Shown: positions 17,944 to 27,159, counted from the stretch's first letter. The stretch: DNA of 64,000 bases from Croceibacterium_B sp963811255 (GCA_963811255.1 CAWEQI010000003.1:1-64000); one strand, 5' to 3'. The notes: generated by a model not told the origin, from the letters alone. Numbers and translations are program-made.

Positions 17944-18100
17944 TAAGTTGACCCGTCCTAACCCCAGCGCGAATGCGCGTGTGCCCCGATTCCCCGGCGC
18001 GGCTTTATCTCGCCTTAACTATGCCGCGCTGGCGATAGCCATGCGGCGACGGGAGGCAGCGGGGCGTTGAATTGAGGGCGGAGGCATTGGCCGGGCTGCG

Positions 18101-18233
18101 ATCCTCCCCGGGACGGGGAGGGGACCGTCCGCAGGAAGGTGGAGGCGGGTTGCCACACGCGCCGCCGCGCCGGGAGGAGAACCCCCTCCGTCAGCCGCTG
18201 GCGCGGCTGCCACCTCCCCGTCACGGGGAGGAC
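18101..18233. repeat. Second inverted pair of CCTCCCCG hairpin repeats
   Basis: Left unit ATCCTCCCCGGGACGGGGAG (18101-18120) continues with GGGACC. Right unit CACCTCCCCGTCACGGGGAG (18211-18230) is preceded by CGCTGGCGCGGCTGC. The arrangement is the same as at 10471-10600. The rest of the 17944-18242 spacer between mreB and glnD shows no gene I can support. Confidence 0.75.
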
Positions 18234-18242
18234 TGCCGCTCT

Positions 18243-20999
18243 CTAAGCCGCCGCCGCGGCGAACTGGTCGCTGGCGGCGTGGAGCAGGGCGGCTTCGATC
18301 GCCTTGAGGCGCTCGGCGCTGACGATCTTATGGCCGAACAGATCGGTCACGTAGAAGGTATCGACCGCGCGTTCGCCGTAGTTGGTGATGTGCGCCGAAT
18401 TTACCGTCACCTTGTTCTCGAACATCGCCCGGGCGAGGCGGTTGAGCAGCGCCGGGCGGTCGCGGGCGTTGACCTCGATCACCGTGAACCGCCCGGAAGC
18501 CTTGTTGTCGAACAGCACGCGCGGGCGGACCTCGAAGGTGTCGGCGCGGGCGCGCGGCAGCGGGCGCTTGGCGAGCTGCGGCACCAGCTCGATCTTGCCG
18601 GCCAGCGCGTCCTCGATCGCGGTCTTCAGGCGCGCGAGCTGCTGCTCTTCGCGGAACGGCTTGCCGAGCGGGTCCTGCACCAGGAAGTTGTCGACCGCCT
18701 TGCCCACGCGGTTGGTGTGGATGCGCGCGTCGATGATGTTGCCGCCGGCGAGGTGAATGGCCCCGGCGATGCGGTAGAACAGGCCCGGGTGGTCGTCGCC
18801 GATCACCGTCACCAGCGTCGCCCCGCGCGCCGGGTAGTAGTGGGCGTGGATGGAAAGCTGGTGCTCGACCTCCTTGGCCGCGAAGTAGTGCTTAAGGTTG
18901 AGGGCGATGATGTCCTCGGGCTCGGCAATCCAGTAGGCGTCGTCGAAGCGGTCGGCGAGATCGTCGATCAGGTGCGCCTCGGGCCCGAGCAGTTCGGCGA
19001 CCCGCGCCTTTTTCGCGGCGACCTGTTCGGGCCGGCCGCGGCGCTTGTGCCCGAGCCGCAGCTGTTCCTCGACCAACTCGTAGAGGTCGGCCAGCAACTG
19101 GCGCTTCCAGCTGTTCCAGATTCCCGGGCCGACCGCGCGGATGTCCACCACCGTCAGCACCAGCAATTGCCGCAGCCGCTCGAGGCTTTGCACCTGGGCG
19201 ACGAAGTCGAGGATCGTCTGCGGGTCGGCGAGGTCGCGCTTGAACGCGGTCGAACTCATCAGCAGGTGGTAGCGGACCAGCCAGGCGACCAGCTCGGTTT
19301 CGTCCTCGCTGAGGCCGAGCCGCGGGCACAGCTCGTGGGCGATCTCGGCGCCGAGCACCGAATGGTCGCCGCCCCGGCCCTTGGCGATGTCGTGCAGCAG
19401 CACCGCGACATACAGCGCTCGGCGGCTGGCCAGTTGCGGGATCACCTCGGCGGAAATCGGATGATCCTGCTTCAGCTCCCCGCGCTCGATCTTCGCCAGC
19501 AGGCCGATGGCGCGAATGGTGTGCTCGTCGACCGTATAGTGGTGGTACATGTCGAATTGCATCTGCGCGCCGACCTTGCCGAAATCGGGCACGAAGCGGC
19601 CGAACACGCCGACCTCGTTCATCCACCGCAGCACCGTTTCGGGATCGCGCCGGCCGGTCAGCAGGGCCATGAACGCGGCGTTGGCCCGCGGGTCCTCGCG
19701 CACGTCCGCGTCGATGCCTTTCACATCGCGGGCGATCATCCGCAGCGTTTCGGGGTGGATTTCGTAGCCGTTCTCTTCGGCCAGCTGGAAAATCTCGATC
19801 AGCCGCACCGGGTCCTTCTCGAACCAGTCGTCGGCCGGCGCGGCGATCTTCCCGCCGAACACCTTGTAGCCCTTCAGCTCGCGGGCGCGGGGGCGGAAGG
19901 TGGCGAGCAGGCCGCGGGCCTTTCTCTTGCCGGCCATCTCCTCGTCGATATGCGCCAGGAACACGCCGGTCAGGTGGCCGACGTGGCGCGCCTGCAGGAA
20001 ATAGTACTGCATGAAGCGCTCGACCGCGCTCTTGCCGGGCCGTTCGGCGAACTGCATGCGGTTCGCCACTTCGCGCTGCAGGTCGAATGTCAGCCGGTCC
20101 TCGGCGCGATCGGTGATCATATGCAGGTGGCAGCGCACCGCGAGCAGGAAGTTCTCCGCCCGGCGGAAGGTGCGGTATTCCTTGGCGGTGAACAGGCCGA
20201 CGTCGACCAGCTCGGCGGCGCTTCTCACCCGGTGGATATACTTGCCGATCCAGTACAGCGTCTGCAGGTCGCGCAGGCCGCCCTTGCCGTCCTTGACGTT
20301 CGGCTCGACGACGTAGCGGCTGTCGCCCATCCGCTTGTGCCGCTGGTTGCGCTCGGCGAGCTTCTCGGCGACGAACTGCGCCTCGCTGCCGGGGACGACG
20401 TCGGCCCAGAAGCGCCGGCTCGCCTCGTCGTACAGCGCCTGGTCGCCCCACAGATAGCGGCCTTCGAGGATCGCGGTCCGGATGGTCAGGTCCTGCTTGG
20501 CCATGCGGACCATCTCGTCGAGCGAGCGGCTCGAATGGCCGATCTTGAGGCCGAGGTCCCACAGGTAATACAGCATCGCCTCGATCACCTGTTCGCACCA
20601 CGGCGTGCTCTTGGCCGGAGTGATGAAGGCGATGTCGACATCCGAATGCGGCGCCATCTCGCCGCGGCCGTAGCCGCCGACCGCCATCAGCGTCAGCCGC
20701 TGTGCGGCGGTGGGATTGGGGGCCGGGAACACATCGGCGATCACGTGGTCGTGGAGCACTCGCACCAGCTGGTCCGTCAGGAAAGCATGGCCGTTGACGC
20801 ACTGGTATCCGGCGCTCGGCTGCTCGGCCAGGCGGCGGGCGAGTTCGGCGCGGCCCTGATCGAGCGCGCCGCGCATCAGCTCGACGATTTTCGCCCGCGC
20901 CGCCTGCGCGCCGCCGTCCGCCACCGCCGCGGCGATCGCCTCGGCGAGTTCGCGGCGGTCGATCACCGCGCGCTGGTTGGGGATGGAAATCGCGCTCAT
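18243..20999 (-). CDS. glnD: Bifunctional PII uridylyltransferase/uridylyl-removing enzyme
   Basis: Sensor of nitrogen status that adds UMP to PII proteins when glutamine is low and removes it when high. The 918-aa protein has the nucleotidyltransferase motif GGYGRGE at about 108-114 with SDVDI at 119-123, the central helical region (DGKGGLRDLQTL), the HD phosphohydrolase motif LLHDIAKGRGGDHS and two C-terminal ACT domains that bind glutamine (GDDHPGLFYRIAGA; ARDRPALLNRLARA). I chose the ATG at 20999 because AGAGG lies just upstream; an in-frame ATG at 21032 is possible. No glnB or glnK is adjacent. Confidence 0.95.
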   Translation of the reverse strand: MSAISIPNQRAVIDRRELAEAIAAAVADGGAQAARAKIVELMRGALDQGRAELARRLAEQPSAGYQCVNGHAFLTDQLVRVLHDHVIADVFPAPNPTAAQRLTLMAVGGYGRGEMAPHSDVDIAFITPAKSTPWCEQVIEAMLYYLWDLGLKIGHSSRSLDEMVRMAKQDLTIRTAILEGRYLWGDQALYDEASRRFWADVVPGSEAQFVAEKLAERNQRHKRMGDSRYVVEPNVKDGKGGLRDLQTLYWIGKYIHRVRSAAELVDVGLFTAKEYRTFRRAENFLLAVRCHLHMITDRAEDRLTFDLQREVANRMQFAERPGKSAVERFMQYYFLQARHVGHLTGVFLAHIDEEMAGKRKARGLLATFRPRARELKGYKVFGGKIAAPADDWFEKDPVRLIEIFQLAEENGYEIHPETLRMIARDVKGIDADVREDPRANAAFMALLTGRRDPETVLRWMNEVGVFGRFVPDFGKVGAQMQFDMYHHYTVDEHTIRAIGLLAKIERGELKQDHPISAEVIPQLASRRALYVAVLLHDIAKGRGGDHSVLGAEIAHELCPRLGLSEDETELVAWLVRYHLLMSSTAFKRDLADPQTILDFVAQVQSLERLRQLLVLTVVDIRAVGPGIWNSWKRQLLADLYELVEEQLRLGHKRRGRPEQVAAKKARVAELLGPEAHLIDDLADRFDDAYWIAEPEDIIALNLKHYFAAKEVEHQLSIHAHYYPARGATLVTVIGDDHPGLFYRIAGAIHLAGGNIIDARIHTNRVGKAVDNFLVQDPLGKPFREEQQLARLKTAIEDALAGKIELVPQLAKRPLPRARADTFEVRPRVLFDNKASGRFTVIEVNARDRPALLNRLARAMFENKVTVNSAHITNYGERAVDTFYVTDLFGHKIVSAERLKAIEAALLHAASDQFAAAAA

Positions 21000-21143
21000 C
21001 GCCTCTTCGACATAGAGACAAGCCGCCGCCATGCAATGGACCCCGGCGGCCCCCGCGCCTCGGTGCAAAAAACATTTTCCTACACGCCCCTCGATGCATA
21101 AGGACTCTGATTCGCTTTTTGTTCTCAGCTGGAGATGCGAATC

Positions 21144-21320
21144 ATGAACCGCCTGGCCGCCACCGAACCCAGACCTCGCCATGACGGCTGGACGCCAATT
21201 CGCCGAAGCCCCCGATTCGGTGGGGTCAGGCGCGCGAGAGGAGGGCCGCGAAGGCTTCCTCGCGCTGCTGCCGGAAACTCTGCTCAGGACCGTGTTCCAT
21301 GTGTTCCAGGTGTGTGAACT
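21144..21320 (+). pseudogene. Possible remnant of a small conserved gene (N-terminal fragment)
   Basis: The 464 bp between glnD and lgt contain no intact gene I can support. A short reading from ATG 21144 gives RPRHDGWTP, which resembles the start of a small helix-turn-helix-like protein common in sphingomonads. A second frame continues with QFAEAPDSVGS, resembling the next part of that family. I read this as a decayed, frameshifted fragment. It could also be chance, and confidence is low. Confidence 0.25.
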
Positions 21321-21463
21321 TCGCCCACCTCCAGAAGGGATCCGCGACCGAGTGGCGTTTGTCAGGGGGCGTGACAACTTCGCGCTCCTAATCGTTCCGG
21401 CCCTTTCGCCCGCAGGCGCGCTATGCCAAAGGGTGCGCGCCGAACCGAAGGACCCGCCGCCGC

Positions 21464-22435
21464 ATGCTCGACCTGCTTTCCGCCGTCGCCCACCAGCCGA
21501 TCCATTGGGCTGACCTGGGGCTCAGGCCCGGCATCCCGATCGGGCACATCTTTACGCTGCGGTTCTATTCGCTGGCCTATCTCGCCGGCATCCTGCTCGG
21601 GTACTGGCACTTGTCGAAGATGGCCAAGGCGCCCGGCTCGCCGCTCGCCCAGCGCCACGTCGACGACCTGTTCTTCTATTGCACGTTGGGGATCATCATC
21701 GGCGGCCGGCTGGGCTACGCGGCGTTCTACACCGGCGGGGTGACCGGCAAGCCGAGCCTGTTCACTCACTTCACCCCCGGCGAGTTCCCCAGTTGGGACC
21801 TGCTGCGGCTGTGGGACGGGGGGATGAGCTTCCACGGGGGGTTGATCGGCACCACGCTGGCGATCGCCTGGGTTTCCTGGCGCAACAAGCTGCCGGTGAT
21901 CCGGGTGGCCGACTACATCGCCGTCAACGTGCCGTTCGGGATGATGTTCGGCCGCATCGCCAACTTCATCAATGGCGAGCTGTGGGGACGGCCGGTGCAC
22001 GGCTACCTGCCGTGGGAAATGGTCTTTCCCGGCGATCCGCTGCAGCTGCCGCGCCACCCGAGCCAGCTGTACGAGGCGCTGCTCGAAGGCGCGCTGATGA
22101 TCGCGATCATGCTGCCGCTGTTCTGGAAGACGCGGGCGCGGTTCCGCCCGGGTCTGCTGACCGGGGTGTTTGTGGCCGGCATTGCGATCGCCCGCTTCAT
22201 CGTCGAATTCTTCCGCGAGCCGGACCCGCAGCTCGAGCAGTTCGCCCACGAGACCGGGCTCAGCATGGGCCAGTGGCTGTCGATTCCGCTCATCCTGCTC
22301 GGCATCGCTTTGATCGTCTGGGCCCTGCGCCGCCCGGCGCTGGCCAGCGGGGCCGGCAAGGCGGCGGAGCCGAAGCCCGTCAGGACGGAGATGGCCGAGA
22401 CTCAGCCCGCCGAGGCCAAACCCGCCGAGGAATGA
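21464..22435 (+). CDS. lgt: Prolipoprotein diacylglyceryl transferase
   Basis: Inner-membrane enzyme (323 aa) that attaches diacylglycerol from phosphatidylglycerol to the lipobox cysteine of prelipoproteins, the first step of lipoprotein maturation. Signature stretches are WDGGMSFHGGLIG, MFGRIANFINGELWGR (the Lgt signature with its essential Arg, Asn and Glu), RHPSQLYEALLEG and IVEFFREPD. Seven or so hydrophobic segments are visible. The C-terminus has an extra alanine/proline/glutamate tail of about 30 residues. The stop overlaps the methyltransferase start (ATGA), so the two are co-translated. Confidence 0.96.
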   Translation: MLDLLSAVAHQPIHWADLGLRPGIPIGHIFTLRFYSLAYLAGILLGYWHLSKMAKAPGSPLAQRHVDDLFFYCTLGIIIGGRLGYAAFYTGGVTGKPSLFTHFTPGEFPSWDLLRLWDGGMSFHGGLIGTTLAIAWVSWRNKLPVIRVADYIAVNVPFGMMFGRIANFINGELWGRPVHGYLPWEMVFPGDPLQLPRHPSQLYEALLEGALMIAIMLPLFWKTRARFRPGLLTGVFVAGIAIARFIVEFFREPDPQLEQFAHETGLSMGQWLSIPLILLGIALIVWALRRPALASGAGKAAEPKPVRTEMAETQPAEAKPAEE

Positions 22436-23505
22436 GCGCCGAGCGGAGCCCTTCGACCGGCTCAGGACGCAGCCTGACGGACGTCTTCCGCCGGCTGATC
22501 GCCGCCACCGGCCCGATCAGCCTGGCGCATTACATGGCCGAGGCCAACGCCCGCTATTACGCCGATGCCGATCCGCTCGGCGCCGCCGGCGACTTCGTCA
22601 CCGCGCCGGAGATCAGCCAGATGTTCGGCGAGTTGATCGGGCTGTGGTTGGCCGACATGTGGATCCGCGCCGGGCGCGAGGAGCCGGCGTACTACGTCGA
22701 GCTCGGCCCGGGACGCGGCACGCTGGCGCGCGATGCGCTGCGGGCGATGAAACGCTACGGCCTCGAACCGAAGGTGCATTTCGTCGAAGGCTCGACCGCG
22801 CTCAAGGAACTGCAACTCCAGGCGGTGCCGGAGGCGCAGTTCCACCCCGATCTCGCCAACGTGCCGTTCGAAGGCCCGCTGTTGCTGGTCGCCAACGAGT
22901 TTCTCGACGCGCTGCCGGTACGCCAGCTGATCCGCACCCCGGAAGGGTGGCGCGAGGTGATGGTGGCGACCGACGGCGAGCGCTTCGTCGGCGTCCCCGG
23001 CCTGCAGCCGATGGATTCGGCGCTGCCCGAAGCGCGCCGCGACGAACCCGAAGGCACGCTGATCGAGACCAGCCCGGCGGCCGCCGCGGTGGTTTACGAA
23101 GTGGCCGGGCGGCTGGTCGAGCAGGGCGGGGCGGCGCTGTTCATCGACTACGGTCACGCGAGCCCGCGCACCGGCTCGACCTTTCAGGCGGTCAAGCGGC
23201 ACCGCAAGGTCGATCCGTTCAAGGCCCCCGGCACCGCCGACCTCACCGCCCACGTCGATTTCGCCATGCTGGCCCAGGTGGCGCAATCGCGCGAGGCCCG
23301 CTGGCTCGGCACGGTGACCCAGCGCGAATGGCTCCGCGCACTCGGCATCGAGGGCCGCGCCGAGGCGCTCAGCGAATTCGCCCCGCAGCACCGCGAGGCG
23401 CTCCATTCGGCGATGCACCGGCTGATCGATCCCGAGCAGATGGGCGATCTGTTCAAGGTCATGGGCCTCGCCGCTCCGAGCTGGCCGGACGGGGTGGGGT
23501 TCTGA
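22432..23505 (+). CDS. MidA/NDUFAF7-type SAM-dependent methyltransferase
   Basis: Class I methyltransferase (357 aa) related to mitochondrial NDUFAF7/MidA, which methylates an arginine of a complex I subunit during assembly; the bacterial role is less certain. The SAM site is YYVELGPGRGTLARDALRAM, followed by NEFLDALPVRQ and FIDYGH. The start overlaps the lgt stop (ATGA). Residues 5-11 (RSPSTGS) are encoded by a dispersed 20-bp repeat at 22449-22468, so the first dozen residues are probably not part of the family core, which begins at LTDVFRRLIAATGPISLAHY. No pgeF-like (laccase-domain) gene follows; the next gene is convergent. Confidence 0.88.
   Translation: MSAERSPSTGSGRSLTDVFRRLIAATGPISLAHYMAEANARYYADADPLGAAGDFVTAPEISQMFGELIGLWLADMWIRAGREEPAYYVELGPGRGTLARDALRAMKRYGLEPKVHFVEGSTALKELQLQAVPEAQFHPDLANVPFEGPLLLVANEFLDALPVRQLIRTPEGWREVMVATDGERFVGVPGLQPMDSALPEARRDEPEGTLIETSPAAAAVVYEVAGRLVEQGGAALFIDYGHASPRTGSTFQAVKRHRKVDPFKAPGTADLTAHVDFAMLAQVAQSREARWLGTVTQREWLRALGIEGRAEALSEFAPQHREALHSAMHRLIDPEQMGDLFKVMGLAAPSWPDGVGF
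22449..22468. repeat. Dispersed 20-bp repeat inside the methyltransferase start
   Basis: CCCTTCGACCGGCTCAGGAC is a version of a short intergenic repeat widespread in sphingomonads. Here it lies within a gene, 15 bp after the start codon, and is translated in frame. It may mark an insertion that extended the N-terminus, or mean that the true start lies further downstream. Confidence 0.6.
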
Positions 23506-23570
23506 TGCGCGGACGCCCTATCTGGCGCCGCGGCTGGTGGGCGCCACCGGTTCGCCGCTGATGCCGCGAA

Positions 23571-25145
23571 TTAGGATCGCCGTCGTTGCCGTTGCGGCGC
23601 TGCCATTACTTGCCGCGATGCGGGAGACGGCGCCGGGGTGATCGCCGCGTCGGCGATCGCTTCCTTGGGCAGCGTGATCTCGACCACCAGCCCGGCCTCC
23701 TCGAAGCGCCGCGTCCACGAGCCGCCGAGCTGGCTGATGCTCATCTCGACCAAACGAGAGCCGAACCCCTCCTTCGGCGCCTTTTTCGGCGCCTTCCCAC
23801 CCGTCTCGCGCCACACGAGCTTCACCGACTTCGCGCGTTCGGCGATCTTCAGTGTCACGACGCCTTCCGCGGTCGCCAGCGCGCCGTACTTGGCGGAATT
23901 GGTCGCCAGCTCGTGAAACACCAGGGCCAGTGGAGTGGCGGCGCGCGGGGTGATCGTCAGGTCGCTGCCGCTGACCCTGACTCGCGCTGCCTCGCCGCTG
24001 CCGTACGGCGCGAAAAGCTCCTTCAGCAGCCCGCGCAATTCGCCGCGTGTGGCACCGTCGCCGGGGCGGACGAATTCGTGCGCCCGGCCGAGGGAATGGA
24101 TCGTCGCGACAAGATCGTCGGCGAAAGCCCGGACCTCCGGGCGGTCCCGCGCCGAAAGCGAAACAAGACCGGCCGTCACGGCGAAGATGTTCTTGATCCG
24201 ATGGCTCAGCTCCTTCGCCAGCAGGTCGCGCGCTTCGGAGGCTTCGTAGATATCGTGAATATCGACCGCGGTGCCGAACCAGCGGAGGATATTGCCGTCG
24301 GCGTCGCGCACCGGCAGCGCGCGCGAGATCATCCAGCGGTACACCCCGTCGTGGCGGCGAAAGCGGTGCTCGGCTTCGTAGATCTCGCCGGTCTTCAGCG
24401 AGCGTTGCCAGCGGGCGCTGGCCTTCTTCCAGTCTTCGGGGTGGAAGGCGGTTCCGTTCTGGTCGTCGGGCAATCCGGTGAAGTCGTTCATCCGCTGGTT
24501 GAAGTAGTCGAAATGCCCGTCGGGCGTCGCCGACCAGGCGATGGCAGGCAGCGAATCGACCAGGACTCGCAGGTACGTCTCGCGCGCCTCGATCTCGCGT
24601 TTTATCGCCAACTGCTTGCGGTGCGCACGCAGGCGCAGCATCACGGCATCGGCGAGCACTGCGAGCCCCTCTCGCTGAAAGTCGGTCAGGCCGCTGGGGC
24701 GGGCCGTGGAATCGATCACCGAGAGAGTGCCGATCGCCACGCCCTCCGTGGATATCAGCGGCTGGCCTGCGTAGAAGCGGATGTGCGGCGCACCGATCAC
24801 GTTCGGGTTGTTGGCGAATCGCGGATCCGCGGTCGCATCGGTCACTTCCAGCACGTGCTCATCTTCCATCGCGTAAGGGCAGAAGGCGATTTCGTGCGGA
24901 ATTTCACGCAAGCTGGAACCATGGTGAACGAGGAAGCGCTCGCGCTCTTTTCCGGCGAGGGTGACCCCGGCAACTGGCGTTTCGCAAAGTCGCGCCGCGA
25001 AACGGGCGATGGCGACAAGTTCGGAGTCTCCCTCGAGCGCATCGGCTGCATAGCTTGCGAGTATCTGAAAATGCTCCGCATCCCTGCGCAAGGCAGAGGA
25101 GGGCCGCGGCGTATCGAACCGCGGAGGTTGCTTGGCATTCGTCAT
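23571..25145 (-). CDS. HWE-type sensor histidine kinase with GAF and PAS domains
   Basis: Soluble sensor kinase of 524 aa. An N-terminal GAF domain spans about residues 25-180 (PFCPYAME-type region reading HEIAFCPYAMEDEHVLEV). A PAS/PAC domain follows (about 200-320), with YRWMISRALPVRDADGN and RWFGTAVDIHD. The phosphoacceptor helix reads LLAKELSHRIKNIFAV, and the ATPase N-box is VFHELATNSAKYGAL, both typical of HWE/HisKA_2 kinases, common in alphaproteobacteria for light, redox and general stress sensing. The PAS domain lacks an obvious LOV cysteine motif. No response regulator or sigma factor gene is adjacent. The start at 25145 is the best ATG. It is divergent from ivd, with about 150 bp between. 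Confidence 0.88.
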   Translation of the reverse strand: MTNAKQPPRFDTPRPSSALRRDAEHFQILASYAADALEGDSELVAIARFAARLCETPVAGVTLAGKERERFLVHHGSSLREIPHEIAFCPYAMEDEHVLEVTDATADPRFANNPNVIGAPHIRFYAGQPLISTEGVAIGTLSVIDSTARPSGLTDFQREGLAVLADAVMLRLRAHRKQLAIKREIEARETYLRVLVDSLPAIAWSATPDGHFDYFNQRMNDFTGLPDDQNGTAFHPEDWKKASARWQRSLKTGEIYEAEHRFRRHDGVYRWMISRALPVRDADGNILRWFGTAVDIHDIYEASEARDLLAKELSHRIKNIFAVTAGLVSLSARDRPEVRAFADDLVATIHSLGRAHEFVRPGDGATRGELRGLLKELFAPYGSGEAARVRVSGSDLTITPRAATPLALVFHELATNSAKYGALATAEGVVTLKIAERAKSVKLVWRETGGKAPKKAPKEGFGSRLVEMSISQLGGSWTRRFEEAGLVVEITLPKEAIADAAITPAPSPASRQVMAAPQRQRRRS

Positions 25146-25293
25146 GATAGGCCCGTCGTGCAGCAATTTAGCGCCAATCCGTCTGCAACAAAACAACATT
25201 TGTATTGGCTGCGCAGTGGCGGAAGATTGCATCGGTAACCAGTTTGCGAGCGCAGCCCGGGTTGCTAAGGCGAAGCTAGCGAGAGGACATTGC

Positions 25294-26460
25294 ATGCGCG
25301 CGACTCCCGAGTTCGACTTCGGCCTGTCGGAAGAAGCCGAGATGATCCGCGACAGCGTCGCCCGCTTCGCCGAAGAGCGGGTCGCGCCGCTGGCCGAGGG
25401 AATCGACCGCGACGACCGCTTCCCGCGCGAGCTGTGGACCGAGATGGGCGAGCTGGGCCTGCACGGCATCACCGTGCCCGAAGCCGACGGCGGGCTGGGG
25501 CTGGGCTATCTCGAGCACGTGATCGCGATTGAGGAAGTCAGCCGGGCGAGCGCCTCAGTCGGCCTCAGCTACGGCGCTCACTCGAACCTGTGCATCAACC
25601 AGATCGCCCGCTGGGGCACGCCCGAGCAGAAGGCGAAGTACCTCCCCGGCCTGATCAGCGGCGAGCAGGTCGGGGCACTGGCGATGAGCGAGCCGGGCGC
25701 GGGCTCCGACGTGGTCTCGATGCAGCTCAGGGCCGACCCGGTGCAGGACCGGTTCGTGCTCAACGGCACCAAGTTCTGGATCACCAACGGCCACCAGGCC
25801 GAAGTACTGGTAGTCTATGCCAAGACCGATCCCGCCGCGGGCAGCAAGGGGATCACTGCGTTCATCGTCGAGAATACCTTCGACGGATTCAGGCCGGGGC
25901 AGAAAATCGGCAAGCTCGGTATGCGGGGTTCGCCCACCAGCGAGCTGGTGTTCGACAATTGCCAGGTGCCAGAGGATAACGTGCTCGGCGCGGTCGGGCA
26001 GGGGGCCAAGGTGCTAATGAGCGGGCTCGATTACGAGCGCGCGGTGCTCGCCGGGGTCCAGCTCGGGATCATGCAGGCGTGCCTCGACACGGTGATCCCT
26101 TATGTCCGCGAACGCCAGCAGTTCGGCAAGCCGATCGGACATTTCCAGCTGATGCAGGCGAAGGTTGCGGACATGTACGTCGCCCTGCAATCGGCGCGGG
26201 CTTACGCGTATGCAGTGGCGAACGCCTGCAGCGCCGGGAAGACCACCCGGTTCGACGCCGCCGGCGCGATCCTGCTCGCCTCCGAGAACGCCTTCCGCGT
26301 CGCCGGGGAGGCGGTCCAGGCGCTCGGCGGCGCCGGCTACACCACCGACTGGCCGGTCGAGAGGTATTTGCGCGACGCAAAATTACTCGACATCGGCGCC
26401 GGGACCAATGAGATTAGGCGGATGCTGATCGGCCGGGAACTGATCGGGTCAGAGGGATAG
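25294..26460 (+). CDS. ivd: Isovaleryl-CoA dehydrogenase
   Basis: Acyl-CoA dehydrogenase of 388 aa oxidising isovaleryl-CoA to 3-methylcrotonyl-CoA in leucine breakdown. The FAD/substrate motifs are ALAMSEPGAGSDVVSM and KFWITNGHQAEVLVVYAKT. GLDYERAVLAG carries the glutamate at the position used as catalytic base by isovaleryl-CoA dehydrogenases rather than the later position of medium-chain enzymes. LGGAGYTTDWPVERYLRDAK precedes the C-terminus. GAGAGGA 6 bp upstream supports the ATG at 25294. The end of the gene is repeated at 27160-27242, after trmH. mccB, the next pathway enzyme, lies 3.5 kb downstream. Confidence 0.92.
   Translation: MRATPEFDFGLSEEAEMIRDSVARFAEERVAPLAEGIDRDDRFPRELWTEMGELGLHGITVPEADGGLGLGYLEHVIAIEEVSRASASVGLSYGAHSNLCINQIARWGTPEQKAKYLPGLISGEQVGALAMSEPGAGSDVVSMQLRADPVQDRFVLNGTKFWITNGHQAEVLVVYAKTDPAAGSKGITAFIVENTFDGFRPGQKIGKLGMRGSPTSELVFDNCQVPEDNVLGAVGQGAKVLMSGLDYERAVLAGVQLGIMQACLDTVIPYVRERQQFGKPIGHFQLMQAKVADMYVALQSARAYAYAVANACSAGKTTRFDAAGAILLASENAFRVAGEAVQALGGAGYTTDWPVERYLRDAKLLDIGAGTNEIRRMLIGRELIGSEG
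26372..26447 (+). repeat. Direct repeat, copy 1: 3' end of ivd
   Basis: About 76 bp covering the last codons of ivd (KLLDIGAGTNEI region) recur at 27160-27235; by eye about 69 of 76 positions match. The two copies bracket trmH. Confidence 0.9.
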
Positions 26461-26464
26461 AGGC

Positions 26465-27127
26465 ATGCCGGTCGTCGAAGGCGAGAATGAGCCGAAACGA
26501 TCCAAGCCGTCGGTCCGCGCCCGCGCAGATGCCATCAAGCCATTCGTCTGCAAGAACCTGATCGCGGTCATCGAAGACCCGTCGGACATCAAGAATATCG
26601 GCACGGTCATTCGCAACGTGAATGCGCTCGGTGTCGAGAAGGTCTATGTTGTCGATCCGCGCAAGGCACTGCCCGACGACTGGCAGGACATGCGCGAAAG
26701 GCCGTCGCTTTCGAAGACTTCGGTCTCCGCGGTAAAGTGGAGTTTCGTGAAGCGGTTCGATTCCACGGACGACTGCTTCGACCACCTTGAGAAAAACAAC
26801 TTCCATTCGCTCGTCACGTCTCCCCACGTGAAAGGCAAGGCGAACGTCTACCTGCACGAGGGTGACTACACCGAGCATTCCAAGCTGGCCGTGTGGTTCG
26901 GCAACGAGAAGCGCGGCATCACCGATCGCGCGGTCGAACGCAGTGATGGCTGTGCGGCTATCCCGATGTTCGGCATGATCGAAAGCCTTAACCTAGGCAC
27001 GTCCTCGGGCATCGTGCTTTACGAAGTCACCAAACAGCGGCGCGAATACCAGAGCAAGTACCGCAAGCGCGGCAAACGGCTCCCTCGCCCGGTGCCCTTG
27101 CCAACGGTGATCGAAAGGGGCCATTGA
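26465..27127 (+). CDS. TrmH/SpoU-family RNA 2'-O-methyltransferase
   Basis: SPOUT-fold methyltransferase (220 aa) that methylates a ribose 2'-OH in tRNA or rRNA. The three SpoU motifs are visible: IKNIGTVIRNVNALG (motif 1), LAVWFGNEKRGITDRAVE (motif 2) and AAIPMFGMIESLNLGTSSG (motif 3). The C-terminal tail is basic (SKYRKRGKRLPRP). Base composition looks somewhat lower in GC than ivd. It starts 4 bp after the ivd stop and is followed at once by a second copy of the ivd 3' end, so it looks like an insertion at the end of ivd rather than an original neighbour. The precise RNA target cannot be assigned. Confidence 0.88.
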   Translation: MPVVEGENEPKRSKPSVRARADAIKPFVCKNLIAVIEDPSDIKNIGTVIRNVNALGVEKVYVVDPRKALPDDWQDMRERPSLSKTSVSAVKWSFVKRFDSTDDCFDHLEKNNFHSLVTSPHVKGKANVYLHEGDYTEHSKLAVWFGNEKRGITDRAVERSDGCAAIPMFGMIESLNLGTSSGIVLYEVTKQRREYQSKYRKRGKRLPRPVPLPTVIERGH

Positions 27128-27159
27128 GGCGAGCAGTCAGCCGGCACGCGCGGACTTGG

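Noticed and set aside
18072..21101. 1009-codon frame antisense to glnD
   Set aside because: Length reflects GC-rich codon bias; the glnD frame carries NT, HD and ACT motifs, the antisense frame none.
23506..23570. Possible gene remnant between the methyltransferase and the HWE kinase
   Set aside because: A short reading (TPYLAPRLVGATGSPLMP) looks protein-like but is too short to assign or to distinguish from chance.
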